Positions 50,766 through 60,826 of a stretch of DNA of 64,000 nt are shown here, in pieces (positions within the stretch are counted from its first letter, which is position 1; each line of letters starts with the position of its first letter). The notes beneath the pieces are model-generated. The model worked only from the letters and a program-made list of their open reading frames with translations. It was not told the origin of the DNA and did not search any database. Source of the DNA: Breoghania sp. (lineage in GTDB: Bacteria > Pseudomonadota > Alphaproteobacteria > Rhizobiales > Stappiaceae); NCBI RefSeq assembly GCF_030066895.1, contig NZ_JASJAV010000011.1:1-64000 (forward strand), written 5' to 3'. The translations under genes were made by a program, and so were the position numbers.

Positions 50766-51833
50766 TCACACTCCCCAACGCAGCGCCGGCGTGTTGACGG
50801 GAGCGTCGTAGAGACGGAGCAGTTCGTCGTCCACCTTCAGAAACGTGATCGACATGCCAGCCATTTCCAGCGACGTGATGTAGTTGCCGACAAGATTGCG
50901 GACGATCTTCACGCCATGACCCCCGGCCAATTCGGCCAGCTTGTTGTACACCGTATAGAGTTCCGACACGGGCGTGCCGCCCATGCCATTCACCAGAGCG
51001 ATCATTTCATCGCCCTTTTCAAATGTGATGTCTTTGACCTCGGTGTCCACCCAGTCGCCCTTTTCCACATCCCATTTGGACAATTGCCGCGTATAGGCCT
51101 CGTCCTCGAAAATGTGCTTGCGCAGGGTCTCGGTGATCCCGTCGGCCGACTTGATCTTGGTGCGCTCCACCCCCGGTTCGCCGTGAATGCCGATGCCGAT
51201 CTCGTCTTCGGCGAGTTCGAAGCTCGGCGTACCGTTTTGCGGCGTTGTGCAGGGCGTCAGCGCCATACCCATGGACTTGCCGTGGATGTTCACCTTCTTG
51301 CAAAGGGCGGCGAGCTTGTCGAGGTCGTAGCCTTCAAGCGATGCGCCGCCGCAGATTTTCTCCGCAAACACCGTCGTGCCCAGACCGCGACGCCCGGCCG
51401 TGTAGAGCGAATCCTTCAGCGCCACGTCGTCGTCGATGATGATGTTGTGGACCTCGATGCCATCGTCGCGCAACATGTCGGCGGCCATCTGGAAGTTCAT
51501 GACATCGCCGGTGTAGTTCTTGACGATCTGCAGGATACCCTTGCCGCCATTGACCGCCTTACCCGCCTCGTACATCTGATCGGGTGTGGGCGAGGTGAAG
51601 ACCGATACCGGGCAGGCAGCATCCAGCATGCCATAGCCGACGAACCCGCCGTGCAGCGGTTCGTGGCCCGATCCACCGCCCGACATGACCGCCACGCGAC
51701 CCGAAATGCCGCCTGCCACGGACATGAAATTGGGATCGAAATGAACCTCGACCTCCGAATGAGCGGCTCCGAACCCTTTCAATTGTTCAACGACGACGTC
51801 CTCGGCGTTATTGATGAGCTTTTTCATCTGCAC
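50766..51833 (-). CDS. dhaK: dihydroxyacetone kinase subunit DhaK
   Basis: [23 protein letters not shown]...[38 protein letters not shown]...[12 protein letters not shown]. Confidence 0.96.
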   Translation of the reverse strand: MQMKKLINNAEDVVVEQLKGFGAAHSEVEVHFDPNFMSVAGGISGRVAVMSGGGSGHEPLHGGFVGYGMLDAACPVSVFTSPTPDQMYEAGKAVNGGKGILQIVKNYTGDVMNFQMAADMLRDDGIEVHNIIIDDDVALKDSLYTAGRRGLGTTVFAEKICGGASLEGYDLDKLAALCKKVNIHGKSMGMALTPCTTPQNGTPSFELAEDEIGIGIHGEPGVERTKIKSADGITETLRKHIFEDEAYTRQLSKWDVEKGDWVDTEVKDITFEKGDEMIALVNGMGGTPVSELYTVYNKLAELAGGHGVKIVRNLVGNYITSLEMAGMSITFLKVDDELLRLYDAPVNTPALRWGV

Positions 51834-51838
51834 TTCTC

Positions 51839-52673
51839 CTAATCTGACGTTTCGCCCGCGTCATAGGCTTCGAACACGGACTTGTAGTAACCGTGATAGA
51901 ACGCACCGGCGACGAGGCCGCCGATGATCGTGGAGACGGTGGGAATCCACCAGCCACCACGCGGACCGGGCAACGCGATTTCCCCCCAGCCGAACAAGTA
52001 GGACATGATCCGCGGACCGAGGTCGCGTGCCGGGTTCATCGCCGTCATGGAGATCGGCGCCTCGTAAGCCACGAGAGCTGCAACGAGAAGACCGATGAAG
52101 AACGGAACCAGATTGGCCGACGGGGCCGCCGTATTGTGGGGATCGGTCAGATAGAGAACGCCGAACACCAGAATTGCCGTGGTGAAGGCCTCCGACAGGA
52201 ACCATTTCGTCAGAGAGACCTGGGCAAACACTTCCGGTGTTGATCCGAAGAAAGCGGGGTTGGGCGCATAGGTACCGAAACCCATGGCGGAAAGCTGACT
52301 ACCGGACTGACCGCGAATGATCTCCTTGCCAGCCTCGAATACCGCGATGATGTCCGCGTAGAACCAGTAGATCGCTGCAGCCGCCAGCATGGCGCAAATG
52401 AACTGAGCGATGATGTAGGGAGCAACCTTCGACCAGGGGAACCCCATGAAGACCGCCATCGTGATGGTCACTGCGGGGTTGATGTGGCCCGCCGGTCATC
52501 TTGGCCGACACATAGACGCCGAAAGCGACGCCCAGAGCAAACATCATGGAAACAGGCCAGAGGCTGAGCCATCCGGTCCATACCGACACGGCGACGGATC
52601 CAACACCGAACAGTACGAGGATGAACGTGCCGAGTCCCTCGGCAGCCATCTCGCATGCTATCCCTCGCTTCAT
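51839..52673 (-). pseudogene. MIP/aquaporin family channel (GlpF-like), one frameshift near 52480
   Basis: ACEMAAEGLGTFILVLFGVGSVA, GVAFGVYVSAKMTGG, first NPA box HINPA(V) region garbled by the frame change, second box MNPARDLGPRI. Confidence 0.85.
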
Positions 52674-53698
52674 TGCTGGACCTCCCATAGTTCGTTGGTA
52701 TCAGCGTCGGCATGGCGTTACCGCCACCCTTTCGACGAAGCGAACACGAAGCCATATGCTGACTCGGGTGGATACCAACTCGGGCAGATACGGAACTTCG
52801 TCGCGGGCCTGTCTCGACTACCGGCGCGACAAGGAGCCCATCATAACTCTCGGTCATGGGCAAAAGACCCTTCTGCGACATTCCGTTGCGTTACGTCAAA
52901 CACGGCAGAATTCCGCCATCCGGGTAGAGCAACACAAATATTGACGTTGGGTCACTTTTTGTATCTAGCATTTATTTAAAAGAATTTTTACGCAACGTCA
53001 TTTCTGACCATATACTTCCGCACGCCCACTGCTTGAGAGAACGGACGCCCATTTGGTCCTTGAAAGACGGGTCCAGACGCCCCCACCCCTCCGCTGACGG
53101 CAGCCTTACCGGGCGCGGAGCCCCGCGTACAATTAAGACGATAAATGATTCCAGATCGGGAATAATATTAATATATAAAAATATATTTCTATGTTTTATC
53201 GCCTTGATCTATATGTTTTATTTCGAAGAAAGAGAAGTTGTCTCAAGTTTTTCAGGCTTTTAAATTTAGCTTTATAACTCATACAGTTACGGACATATCA
53301 ACGGAAGATTTATGACATCTCGTCGCAGCGGCTGTTGAATTTGAGATTCCGGCTGTTACCCTCCACCGCATCCTAGGCTAGAGAGCAGATCAAGGCGTCC
53401 ATCCAAAGCTTCATCTTGAAGCAGCGCCTTGACGGGTCGGCCAGCGGCGTCGGCCGGGCGCTTCGCGCAACCCCTTGCGAACGCGCACCGCGTGCTCTCA
53501 TCGCCATCCCGTCCGGTCCACCCCGTCGACGTGTCCGTCGGCTTTCGGGCGATTTCGTGCGCATTACGGCGCCTTACCGGCCGGACGCGAACAGGACGAC
53601 ATCCCCGTTCAATCCGCCGGCGTCGTCGGCGGGCGGGAGACATGTGTTCCCCGCCGATGTCAAGCGCAAAGCGAAGTTCGAAAGAGGAGGCTTCCCAC

Positions 53699-54601
53699 AT
53701 GCGCACAGCGTATCACTCGCAAAACGCTGAACTGGAACTGGACGAACAGACCTACGGCCAGGATCCGACCGCCGACTGAAAGATCGACCTTTACCGGGGC
53801 GAATACATCATGTCCTTCGTGGAGAAGTGGGACGAACTGATCGACTGGGACGCGCGCGCTGAAAGCGAAGGCCAGTTCTTCGTCGACGTGTTGCGGGCGC
53901 GCGGCAAGGAGACGGTCCTCGACGTGGCCACGGGCACCGGTTTCCATTCCGTGCGCCTGACCCGTTCCGGTTTCAACGTGACCTCGGCCGACGGGTCCGC
54001 CACCTTGCTCGCCAAGGCTTTCGAGAACGGTCAGAAGCGCGGCATGATTCTGAAGACGGTGCAGGCCGACTGGCGCTGGCTGAACCGCGACATCCAAGGT
54101 AAGTACGACGCCATCATCTGCCTCAGCAATTCCTTCGCGCACCTGCACGAGGGAAAGGACCGCCGCCGCGCGCTGGCGGAGTTCTACGCCGCACTGAAGC
54201 ATGACGGCATCCTGATCATCGACCAGCGCAACTACGATGCGATGTTCGATCATGGCTTCTCCTCCAAGCACAAATATTACTATGCCGTGGACAAGGTGAC
54301 CACTGAGCCGGAATTCATCGACGAAGGCTTCGCCCGCTTCAAATACAGCTTTCCCGACGGATCAGAGTACACGCTCAATATGTGCCCGATCCGCAAGAAC
54401 GACATGCGCCGCCTTCTCTCCGAAGCAGGCTTCGAGCGCATACGCACCTATGGCCATTTCCAGGAAACCTATGCAGAGGAAGATCCCGATTTTTTCATTC
54501 ACATCGCGGAGAAATCGAGCCTGCATCTGGTGCGCTGGGGCGGAGGAACGACCGCGGAGGGCGAAAGCGATATCCGCGAAGTTGGCCGAGAGCTACTATG
54601 A
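53699..54601 (+). pseudogene. glycine/sarcosine N-methyltransferase; TGA at 53777-53779 near the N-terminus
   Basis: IDLYRGEYIMSFVEKWDELIDWDARAESEGQFFVDVLRARGKETVLDVATGTGFHSVRLTRSGFNVTSADGSATLLAKA, typical GSMT. Confidence 0.88.
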
Positions 54602-55212
54602 CAGCGACGACGCTGACACCTTCTACAGCCTCGTCTGGGGCGGTCAGGATCTCCACGTCGGCATCTACGACACGACGAAGGACATCCGCACGGCCTCCGA
54701 TCTGACCATCGATGAGATGGTGAAGATGCTGCCGAAGCTCGGTGACGACACGACCATCCTCGACATCGGGTCGGGCTATGGCGGTGCCATGCGCAAGGTG
54801 ATCGGCGAGAACGGCGGCTCGGCCGTCTGCCTGAACATCTCCAAGTTTCAGAACGACACCAACCGTCACCGCAACCGCCAGAAGGGCTTTGCCGACAGGA
54901 TCCGCGTCGTCCACGGCGTCTTCGAGGACATTCCGGAAAAGCCGGCAAAAGCCTGGGCTCGCCGCGCTTCTACCGCGAGGCCGCCGAGGCGCTGGGCTTT
55001 GAAACGGTGGAACAGCGCGACATGGTCGGCCAGCTTGGCACCCACTACTTCCGGGTTCGCGAGGAACTGCTGTCGAACTACGACAAGCTGCGCAGCGAAG
55101 GCGCATCAGCCGAGTATCTCGACAAGATGGCCGCCGGGCTCCAGAGCTGGGTGGATGCGGCCGATGCCGGAAATCTTGCCGGAGCATCCAGCTCTTCCGC
55201 AAGCCGGACTGA
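54570..55212 (+). pseudogene. sarcosine/dimethylglycine N-methyltransferase with internal deletion near 54945-54960
   Basis: AESYYDSDDADTFYSLVWGGQDLHVGIYDTTKDIRTASDLTIDEMV...ILDIGSGYGGAMRKV...VVHGVFEDIPEKP then directly LGSPRFYREAAEALGFETVEQRDMVGQLGTHYFRVREEL. Confidence 0.85.
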
Positions 55213-55266
55213 TCGACGAGCGGACGAACACGGGAGGCGCGGGAAACCGCGCTTTCCCCTTGCCAC

Positions 55267-56145
55267 CTACTGGTGGGGCATGTGTGCCGCAACCGCGAAG
55301 ATCATCACGAGCCCCAGCAGCACGATCAGGATCGAGTAGGCAAATGGCGCCTTGGCAAGAAGCTCATCGAGCCACGGCGCCCGACGGGTCGCAAAGCGGA
55401 TCCCCACCACACTAACCACACCGACGGCGACCAGAACCGCCGCCAGCCCGATGCTGAACGCACTCACCAGCGTCAGCCCGAGCGCCATCTTCTTGAGCTG
55501 CAGGCATAGCAGCAGCACCGTGATGGCCGCCGGACACGGGATCAACCCACCCGACAATCCGAAAAAGACGGTCTGAAGAGTTGAGGTCCGACCGTCGCCG
55601 ACCCACGCCTCGAGTTCCCGCGCATGAGCGCGGGCATGCGCATCGCCGGAAATGTGATGGTCATGCGCATCATGGTGATGACTGTGAGGGACGGCGTACT
55701 CATGATCATGATCATGATCATGCGCATGGACGGCCGCGTGTTCATGACCATGAGAATGGCCGTGATGGTGATGATCCCGCGCGCGCAGTTCGGCTTTCGC
55801 CCGCGGTTGCCACCACGCCTGAGTAAACACCCACACCCCGATCGCAACGATGATCCCGCCGGATACGATCATCAGCACGGGTTCCAGATCCTCGCCGATC
55901 AGCTCGTTCCCGTATTTCAGCCCGAGAATGGCCAGCACGCAGACGATGGTGACATGCGAGGTCGCGGTGAAGAGACCGAGCAACATGGCCTGTGACACCG
56001 TCCCCTTGATGGCGATGATGTAGGCCGCCATCATGGTCTTGGAATGGTCCGGCTCTAGCCCGTGCAGCGCGCCGAGCACGAACGCCATGGCGAAGAGCAA
56101 GACCGGATTGGCGCTGCCGCGCGTGATCGCTTCGCTCAGATCCAT
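55267..56145 (-). CDS. NicO/RcnA-family nickel/cobalt efflux transporter with His-rich loop
   Basis: FVLGALHGLEPDHSKTMMAAYIIAIKGTVSQAMLLGLFTATSHVTIV; loop HHHHGHSHGHEHAAVHAHDHDHDHEYAVPHSHHHDAHDHH. Confidence 0.92.
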   Translation of the reverse strand: MDLSEAITRGSANPVLLFAMAFVLGALHGLEPDHSKTMMAAYIIAIKGTVSQAMLLGLFTATSHVTIVCVLAILGLKYGNELIGEDLEPVLMIVSGGIIVAIGVWVFTQAWWQPRAKAELRARDHHHHGHSHGHEHAAVHAHDHDHDHEYAVPHSHHHDAHDHHISGDAHARAHARELEAWVGDGRTSTLQTVFFGLSGGLIPCPAAITVLLLCLQLKKMALGLTLVSAFSIGLAAVLVAVGVVSVVGIRFATRRAPWLDELLAKAPFAYSILIVLLGLVMIFAVAAHMPHQ

Positions 56146-56160
56146 AAGCCTCCCCCACCT

Positions 56161-56424
56161 TCACAGATACTTCGAGATTTCCTTGAATTCAGCCACGAGA
56201 TCGGCCCGATCCGCGCCCTCCCCGGCGCTGCCTTCAAGGCAATGGTCGATGTGATCGTGGATGAAGGCGCGCTTGGCCTGTTCGATGGCGCGCGAGACCG
56301 CATGCAACTGCTGGGCGACGTCGACGCAAGGACGTTCCGCCTCGATCATCGCAATGGTCTTGGTCAGATGGCCGGACGCCCGTTTTAGGCGCTTGACGAT
56401 GTCATCGTGCGTGGCGTGTTTCAT
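56161..56424 (-). CDS. CsoR/RcnR-family metal-sensing repressor
   Basis: HDDIVKRLKRASGHLTKTIAMIEAERPCVDVAQQLHAVSRAIEQAKRAFIHDHIDHCLEG. Confidence 0.9.
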   Translation of the reverse strand: MKHATHDDIVKRLKRASGHLTKTIAMIEAERPCVDVAQQLHAVSRAIEQAKRAFIHDHIDHCLEGSAGEGADRADLVAEFKEISKYL

Positions 56425-56434
56425 ATGGCTATCC

Positions 56435-56453
56435 TATCCCCTGAGATGGGATA
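56435..56453. promoter_or_regulatory. candidate CsoR/RcnR-type operator
   Basis: TATCCC-CTGAGAT-GGGATA inverted repeat about 11 bp upstream of the repressor ATG. Confidence 0.5.
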
Positions 56454-56550
56454 AGAGAAGAGCCATTTCACAACGCTTTGGTCGAAGTCCTGAACGACGA
56501 ATGCACATAGAAGGCCTGTGACCGGAATTGTTTGGTGGCCGCGGCCCGCA

Positions 56551-57200
56551 TCAGGCGATCGGCTGCAAAACGCCGCCCGTCATGTGGAGGGCACGGGTGC
56601 CGAGGTTCTCTCTGAAATCCGCATCGTGCGAGACGATGACCATCGCCTGCGGCAGGTCTTTCAGGATTTCCCGCAAGCGCGCCTCGTTGCGTTCGTCCAG
56701 CGCATTGGTCGGCTCGTCGAGCAACAGCACCTGCGGATCCATGGCAAGAACGGAGGTCAGACTAACCAGCCGCTTTTCACCGCCCAACAGCTTGTAGGTG
56801 ATCCGGTCACGCAGATAGGCAAGATCGAGCTGGTCCAGCACCCGATTGACGATGGCACGCGCCTCATCCTTGCTCTTGCCGAGATTGAGCGGGCCGAAGG
56901 CGATGTCCTCGGCCACCGTCGGGCAGAAGAGCTGGTCGTCGGGATCCTGAAACACGAAGCCCGCCTGGCACCGCACCTCGTGGAAATCCTCTTCCCGCAC
57001 CCGTTCCTTTCCAAAGGCGAGGGTGCGGCCGCTATCCGGCCTTAACAGGCCGACGATCAGCTTGAGCATCGTGCTCTTGCCCGCCCCATTATAACCGGAG
57101 ATGCAGACCCGTCCCCCCGCAGACACGGTGAGCGCGGCGCCGTTCAGGACCGGCGAATGACCGGGATAGGAAAACCGGATATCGGTAAGCTCAATAAGCC
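56551..57200 (-). CDS. cbiO: ECF cobalt/nickel transporter ATPase (CbiO/NikO)
   Basis: IELTDIRFSYPGHSPVLNGAALTVSAGGRVCISGYNGAGKSTMLKLIVGLL, FQDPDDQLFCPTVAEDIAFGPLNLG, LLGGEKRLVSLTSVLAMDPQVLLLDEPTNALDE. Confidence 0.93.
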
Positions 57201-57988
57201 GCGCCAGGCGCGACCTCCAATACAAACAGCAAAAGCACGACGCCCAGAGCCAGCGCCGCAAAAACACAGTCCGCGCGGCAAAAGCGCGGATCATCGACAA
57301 GATGGATGGTGCCGTTGAACCCGCGACAGCGCATCGCCGCGAAAATGTGTTCGGACCGGTCGACGGAGCGCACCAGCATCATGCCGACGAGATAGCCGAG
57401 CGAACGGTAGGTGTGCATACGGTTGGTAAGACGAAATCCCCGCGCCTTCATGGCGGCCCGCATGCGCCCGTATTCCTGATGGAGCACCGCAATGTAGCGC
57501 ACGGTGAACATCAGCAGATGCACCAGCGTTTCAGGCACCTTGAGCCGGTAAAAGCCATGGCCCAGCGCCACCGGTTCCATCGTGCCGACCAGGACCATCA
57601 GCATCAGAATCACAGCATTCGCCTTCAGCCCGATCATGACCGCTTTCAGGATCCCTTCCAGACTGACGCCGAACCCGAAGACCTGAAAGATCGACTCCCC
57701 CGGCACGGTGAAGGGCAGCAGCACCAGCATGAAAATGATGAAGCCGTCCATCGCCGCCATCCGGTGCAGGGTATTGCGCCAGGCAAGCCGTATCAGCGAC
57801 AGGGCAAGGAGTGAGACGACCAGGGCCGCGACAAGCGCGGTTAGTTTGTCGAGCGACACAACCGCGATGGAGAAGACGGCAGCGGCCATGATCCGGCTGC
57901 GCGGATCGAGCGTCTCCAGCAGACTGGAGACGACCTCCGGTTCCGGTCCAGATAATTGTCGCTGATCGGCGGAGAGGATGTGTCCCAT
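57191..57988 (-). CDS. cbiQ: ECF transporter T component (CbiQ/NikQ)
   Basis: LLETLDPRSRIMAAAVFSIAVVSL..., LMFTVRYIAVLHQEYGRMRAAMKARGFRL, MLVRSVDRSEHIFAAMRCRGFNG. Confidence 0.92.
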   Translation of the reverse strand: MGHILSADQRQLSGPEPEVVSSLLETLDPRSRIMAAAVFSIAVVSLDKLTALVAALVVSLLALSLIRLAWRNTLHRMAAMDGFIIFMLVLLPFTVPGESIFQVFGFGVSLEGILKAVMIGLKANAVILMLMVLVGTMEPVALGHGFYRLKVPETLVHLLMFTVRYIAVLHQEYGRMRAAMKARGFRLTNRMHTYRSLGYLVGMMLVRSVDRSEHIFAAMRCRGFNGTIHLVDDPRFCRADCVFAALALGVVLLLFVLEVAPGAAY

Positions 57989-58006
57989 GGATCGACCTTT
58001 CGGCGC

Positions 58007-58621
58007 TCAGTCCTTGGCGAGTTTGCGGCGCGCGGCGATGTAGAAGCCGAGACCGAACAGACCCGCGATATAGCCGATGCCGCCGAGGATCAACTGGAAG
58101 TCGTTCTTCTCCTTCAACGCCAGAACCTCCTGATAGAGCGGCTTGACCTCTTGGTGGATGAGCTTGGCAAGAACCACCTTCTCTTCCTCGCTCAGGCTCG
58201 CCACCGTGACGGCGACCGGCTGCGCCGCCGGAGCCCCGTTCGTCTGAGGCGCAGGTGCTTTCGATGCGGCTTTCGGTTGGGCCGCCCCGGCGATATCCGG
58301 CAGCTCCTCAACCTCCATACGCGCATTGGCGACATGACCGGCACCGAGATTGGCGTGGAAGATGTGAACGATGCGCTTGGTCGGCTTGTAGGTGAAGAAG
58401 CCGTCCTCGTCGGTCTTGACCTGAGCGAGCTTGTTGCTCTCCTCATCGAGAACATCGACCTCGGCGTTCTTTGCCATTTCGCCGTTGGAGAAGCCGATTT
58501 CGCCCTCGATATGGTCGCCGGTCGCATAGACGGAGGCAATCATCTTGTGGGCCCAGGCGGGATTGCCGACAAACAGCAGAAGAGCGATGCCGGCGAGTGC
58601 TTTTGCAAGTTGCGTTTTCAT
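58007..58621 (-). CDS. CbiL/NikL-type periplasmic component
   Basis: Signal peptide, HKMIASVYATGDHIEGEIGFSNGEMAKNAEVDVLDEESNKLAQVKTDEDGFFTYKPTKRIVHIFHANLGAGHVA, C-terminal TM. Confidence 0.82.
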   Translation of the reverse strand: MKTQLAKALAGIALLLFVGNPAWAHKMIASVYATGDHIEGEIGFSNGEMAKNAEVDVLDEESNKLAQVKTDEDGFFTYKPTKRIVHIFHANLGAGHVANARMEVEELPDIAGAAQPKAASKAPAPQTNGAPAAQPVAVTVASLSEEEKVVLAKLIHQEVKPLYQEVLALKEKNDFQLILGGIGYIAGLFGLGFYIAARRKLAKD

Positions 58622-58627
58622 GGCGGC

Positions 58628-59243
58628 CTAGCTGTTTTGCGTGACGACGGAGAAGAGCTCGGGCTTGACCCGGTGGGCGAGATAGACGGCGGCGGCACTC
58701 AGCAACGCTTCGATGACCATCACCGGAATGTGAGCAAAGAAAACGAGCTTGGCGGCGGGAATGAACGCATCGCCGCTGAACGCCAGCGCCGCGCCGACGC
58801 AAAGCGTCGTCAAGGCGATCGACAACGCTCCGCCGACCCCGCCCCAGAGCGCAGCAACGATGGCCGAGGGCGAGCCCACGCCCCGTCGGCAGACGTAGTA
58901 GACGATGACCGCAGGCAGGGCGATGTTGAGTGTGTGTTGACGCCCAGCACCGTCACCCGCCGAAGCCGAAGAACACCGCCTAGAGCAGCAACCCGACAAA
59001 GAGTGCGGGAAACGCCGCCCAGCCGAGCACCAGCCCGGCCAGCTCGTTGAGTATCAGGTGGACGCTGGAAGGCACGATCGGCACGTGAATGAGGGAAGCG
59101 ACGAAAAAGGTCGCACTGAGAACGCCCGCGACCGGAATCTTCTCGATCGTCAGTTACCTGAGACCGAGCGCCAGCCCGCCGACAGCAAGTGTCGTGCCGA
59201 CGGCAATCACGGGTGTCGCCAGGGCTCCATCGACAATATACAT
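58628..59243 (-). pseudogene. cbiM: CbiM/NikM substrate-binding component, two in-frame stops and a frame change
   Basis: MYIVDGALATPVIAVGTTLAVGGLALGLR*LTIEKIPVAGVLSATFFVASLIHVPIVPSSVHLILNELAGLVLGWAAFPALFVGLLL*AVFFGFGG... NTLNIALPAVIVYYVCRRGV. Confidence 0.87.
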
Positions 59244-59387
59244 TTTCCTGCCCCTTCGAGGCATTGAAGGCACGGCGTGCAAACGAAACGCACGTCCGGC
59301 CTCATCATTTGAAATCGGTTTGAAGACGATGGCTCCGGCGACCCGGAACTCTGCGGCGCATGGCCTGCGGACCGCCGGAGCGCTCGA

Positions 59388-60185
59388 TCACTGCATGTCG
59401 TAGGCGCGGATCCACAGGACCGCGTCCTGGCTCAGCTCCTTGCCTTCGAACTCCTTGGCCGGACCGGAGCCGAGAGCCGCAAAGCCCCAGAACCCGGAGC
59501 GCGGAATGCCGAAGGTGAAGTAGCCGTTCTCGTCCAACATCGCGACGATGGCGCCGCCGGGTATCGGCGAGGCGGTCGTACCCTTCGGCGTATTGGCGAC
59601 CATGTCAGGCTCCGCCGCCATGTATTCGATCTCGATCTCGACACCGGCGGCAGGTTCGCCGTTCGACAGAACCCGGCCGGTGAACGTGGACCCGGCAACG
59701 ATATTGGTCGGCCGCTCAAGCGGCACGATCTCGGTGGCGAGCCCCTGAGGTTCCATCCAGTCGGTCGGAAGCTCGGCGCGGTTCACGTAGCTCTTGGTGA
59801 TCTGCTGGATATAGAGGTCCTCGCTCTCCTCGTAATAGGGAGCGGGCACCAAAACCATCAAGTAGTCGCCGCTACGCTTGACCGGCAACATCGCCTCGAA
59901 CGCTTTGGCGGAGTTTTCCGAGCCGGCGAAAGTGATCGGCTTCAGGCTATCCATGAGATCGATCTTCTTGCCGCGATTGACGGCGTAGAATTCCTCCGGC
60001 TGGCCCATGTCCATGACATGGCCGTTCTCGAAGGGATGCCAGAAGAGCAGCTTGAAGGTCACATCGCCCGCCTTGGCGAGATTAACCTCGGGCGTATAGG
60101 CGAGCTGGAAGTGTGCCTCGGCCGCAAACGGCAGGCAGGTGATGGTCGCGCAAAGAACGGCGAGATCGAAATTGCGAAGTTTCAT
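59388..60185 (-). CDS. DUF4198 periplasmic protein (NikK-like)
   Basis: AHFQLAYTPEVNLAKAGDVTFKLLFWHPFENGHVMDMGQPEEFYAVNRGKK..., first gene after the B12 riboswitch. Confidence 0.82.
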   Translation of the reverse strand: MKLRNFDLAVLCATITCLPFAAEAHFQLAYTPEVNLAKAGDVTFKLLFWHPFENGHVMDMGQPEEFYAVNRGKKIDLMDSLKPITFAGSENSAKAFEAMLPVKRSGDYLMVLVPAPYYEESEDLYIQQITKSYVNRAELPTDWMEPQGLATEIVPLERPTNIVAGSTFTGRVLSNGEPAAGVEIEIEYMAAEPDMVANTPKGTTASPIPGGAIVAMLDENGYFTFGIPRSGFWGFAALGSGPAKEFEGKELSQDAVLWIRAYDMQ

Positions 60186-60369
60186 GTGACGTCTCTCTCA
60201 ATAGACCTTTGGGCCGGGACCGGCGCCAAATGGATCAAGTCGAGAAACACTCGGGATGTGTGGCGTGGAAAAAGGACGCAGAATGCGGGTGAAGCCCTGC
60301 CCTTTCTCACCGCCCGACGCTCACCCCGGCGTCCGGTTACGGTGTCGTTCACGCCTGGCGGCGCAACGA

Positions 60370-60533
60370 CGATCAGCGGCGGGTCTCCTGGCTCTCGGGT
60401 CGTTGCTGAACCCCGCCTTCCCGGCGCGTTGTGCACGCCAGTGGCATGTTCGGGTTCAACTCTCCTCTCACAGTTGCGGGGGCAGCCACGGATTCGGTCC
60501 CTGATGGATACGCCTCACCGTGTTCCCTTTTAA
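60370..60533 (-). promoter_or_regulatory. cobalamin (B12) riboswitch
   Basis: Minus strand: AAAAGGGAACACGGTGAGG ... AATCCGTGGCTGCCCCCGCAACTGTGA ... GCCACTGG ... GGGAAGGCGGGGTT ... GAGCCAGGAGACCCGCCG (B12 box). Confidence 0.94.
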
Positions 60534-60826
60534 TTCCAGCCGCTGTCCGGCGACCGGAAACTGTCGATGGCGTCAGTTGCCCCCATTCGCGCAGCTCTGT
60601 CAACCGTCTCAAGCCTCGATACCGTCGCGACCGACCCAGCTCGACATCGCCCGAGGAAAGCTGCAAACGCCCGGAAGGTTCGCGTCCCGCTACTGTCAAA
60701 TACCCTGGTCATTCAAATGGGAAACCCGGTTGAATTGGCCGCCCGATTGGCCAATGATCGCGGAATTGCAGACAGCAAGCGGCGCGCCATTACCTGACTT
60801 TCAGCGCGGCCCGCGAGTGGGGATCG

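Noticed and set aside
53130-53340. AT-rich gap as a second foreign insertion or IS remnant
   Set aside because: Short, with no transposase-like sequence, terminal inverted repeats or target duplication visible; could be an ordinary promoter region.
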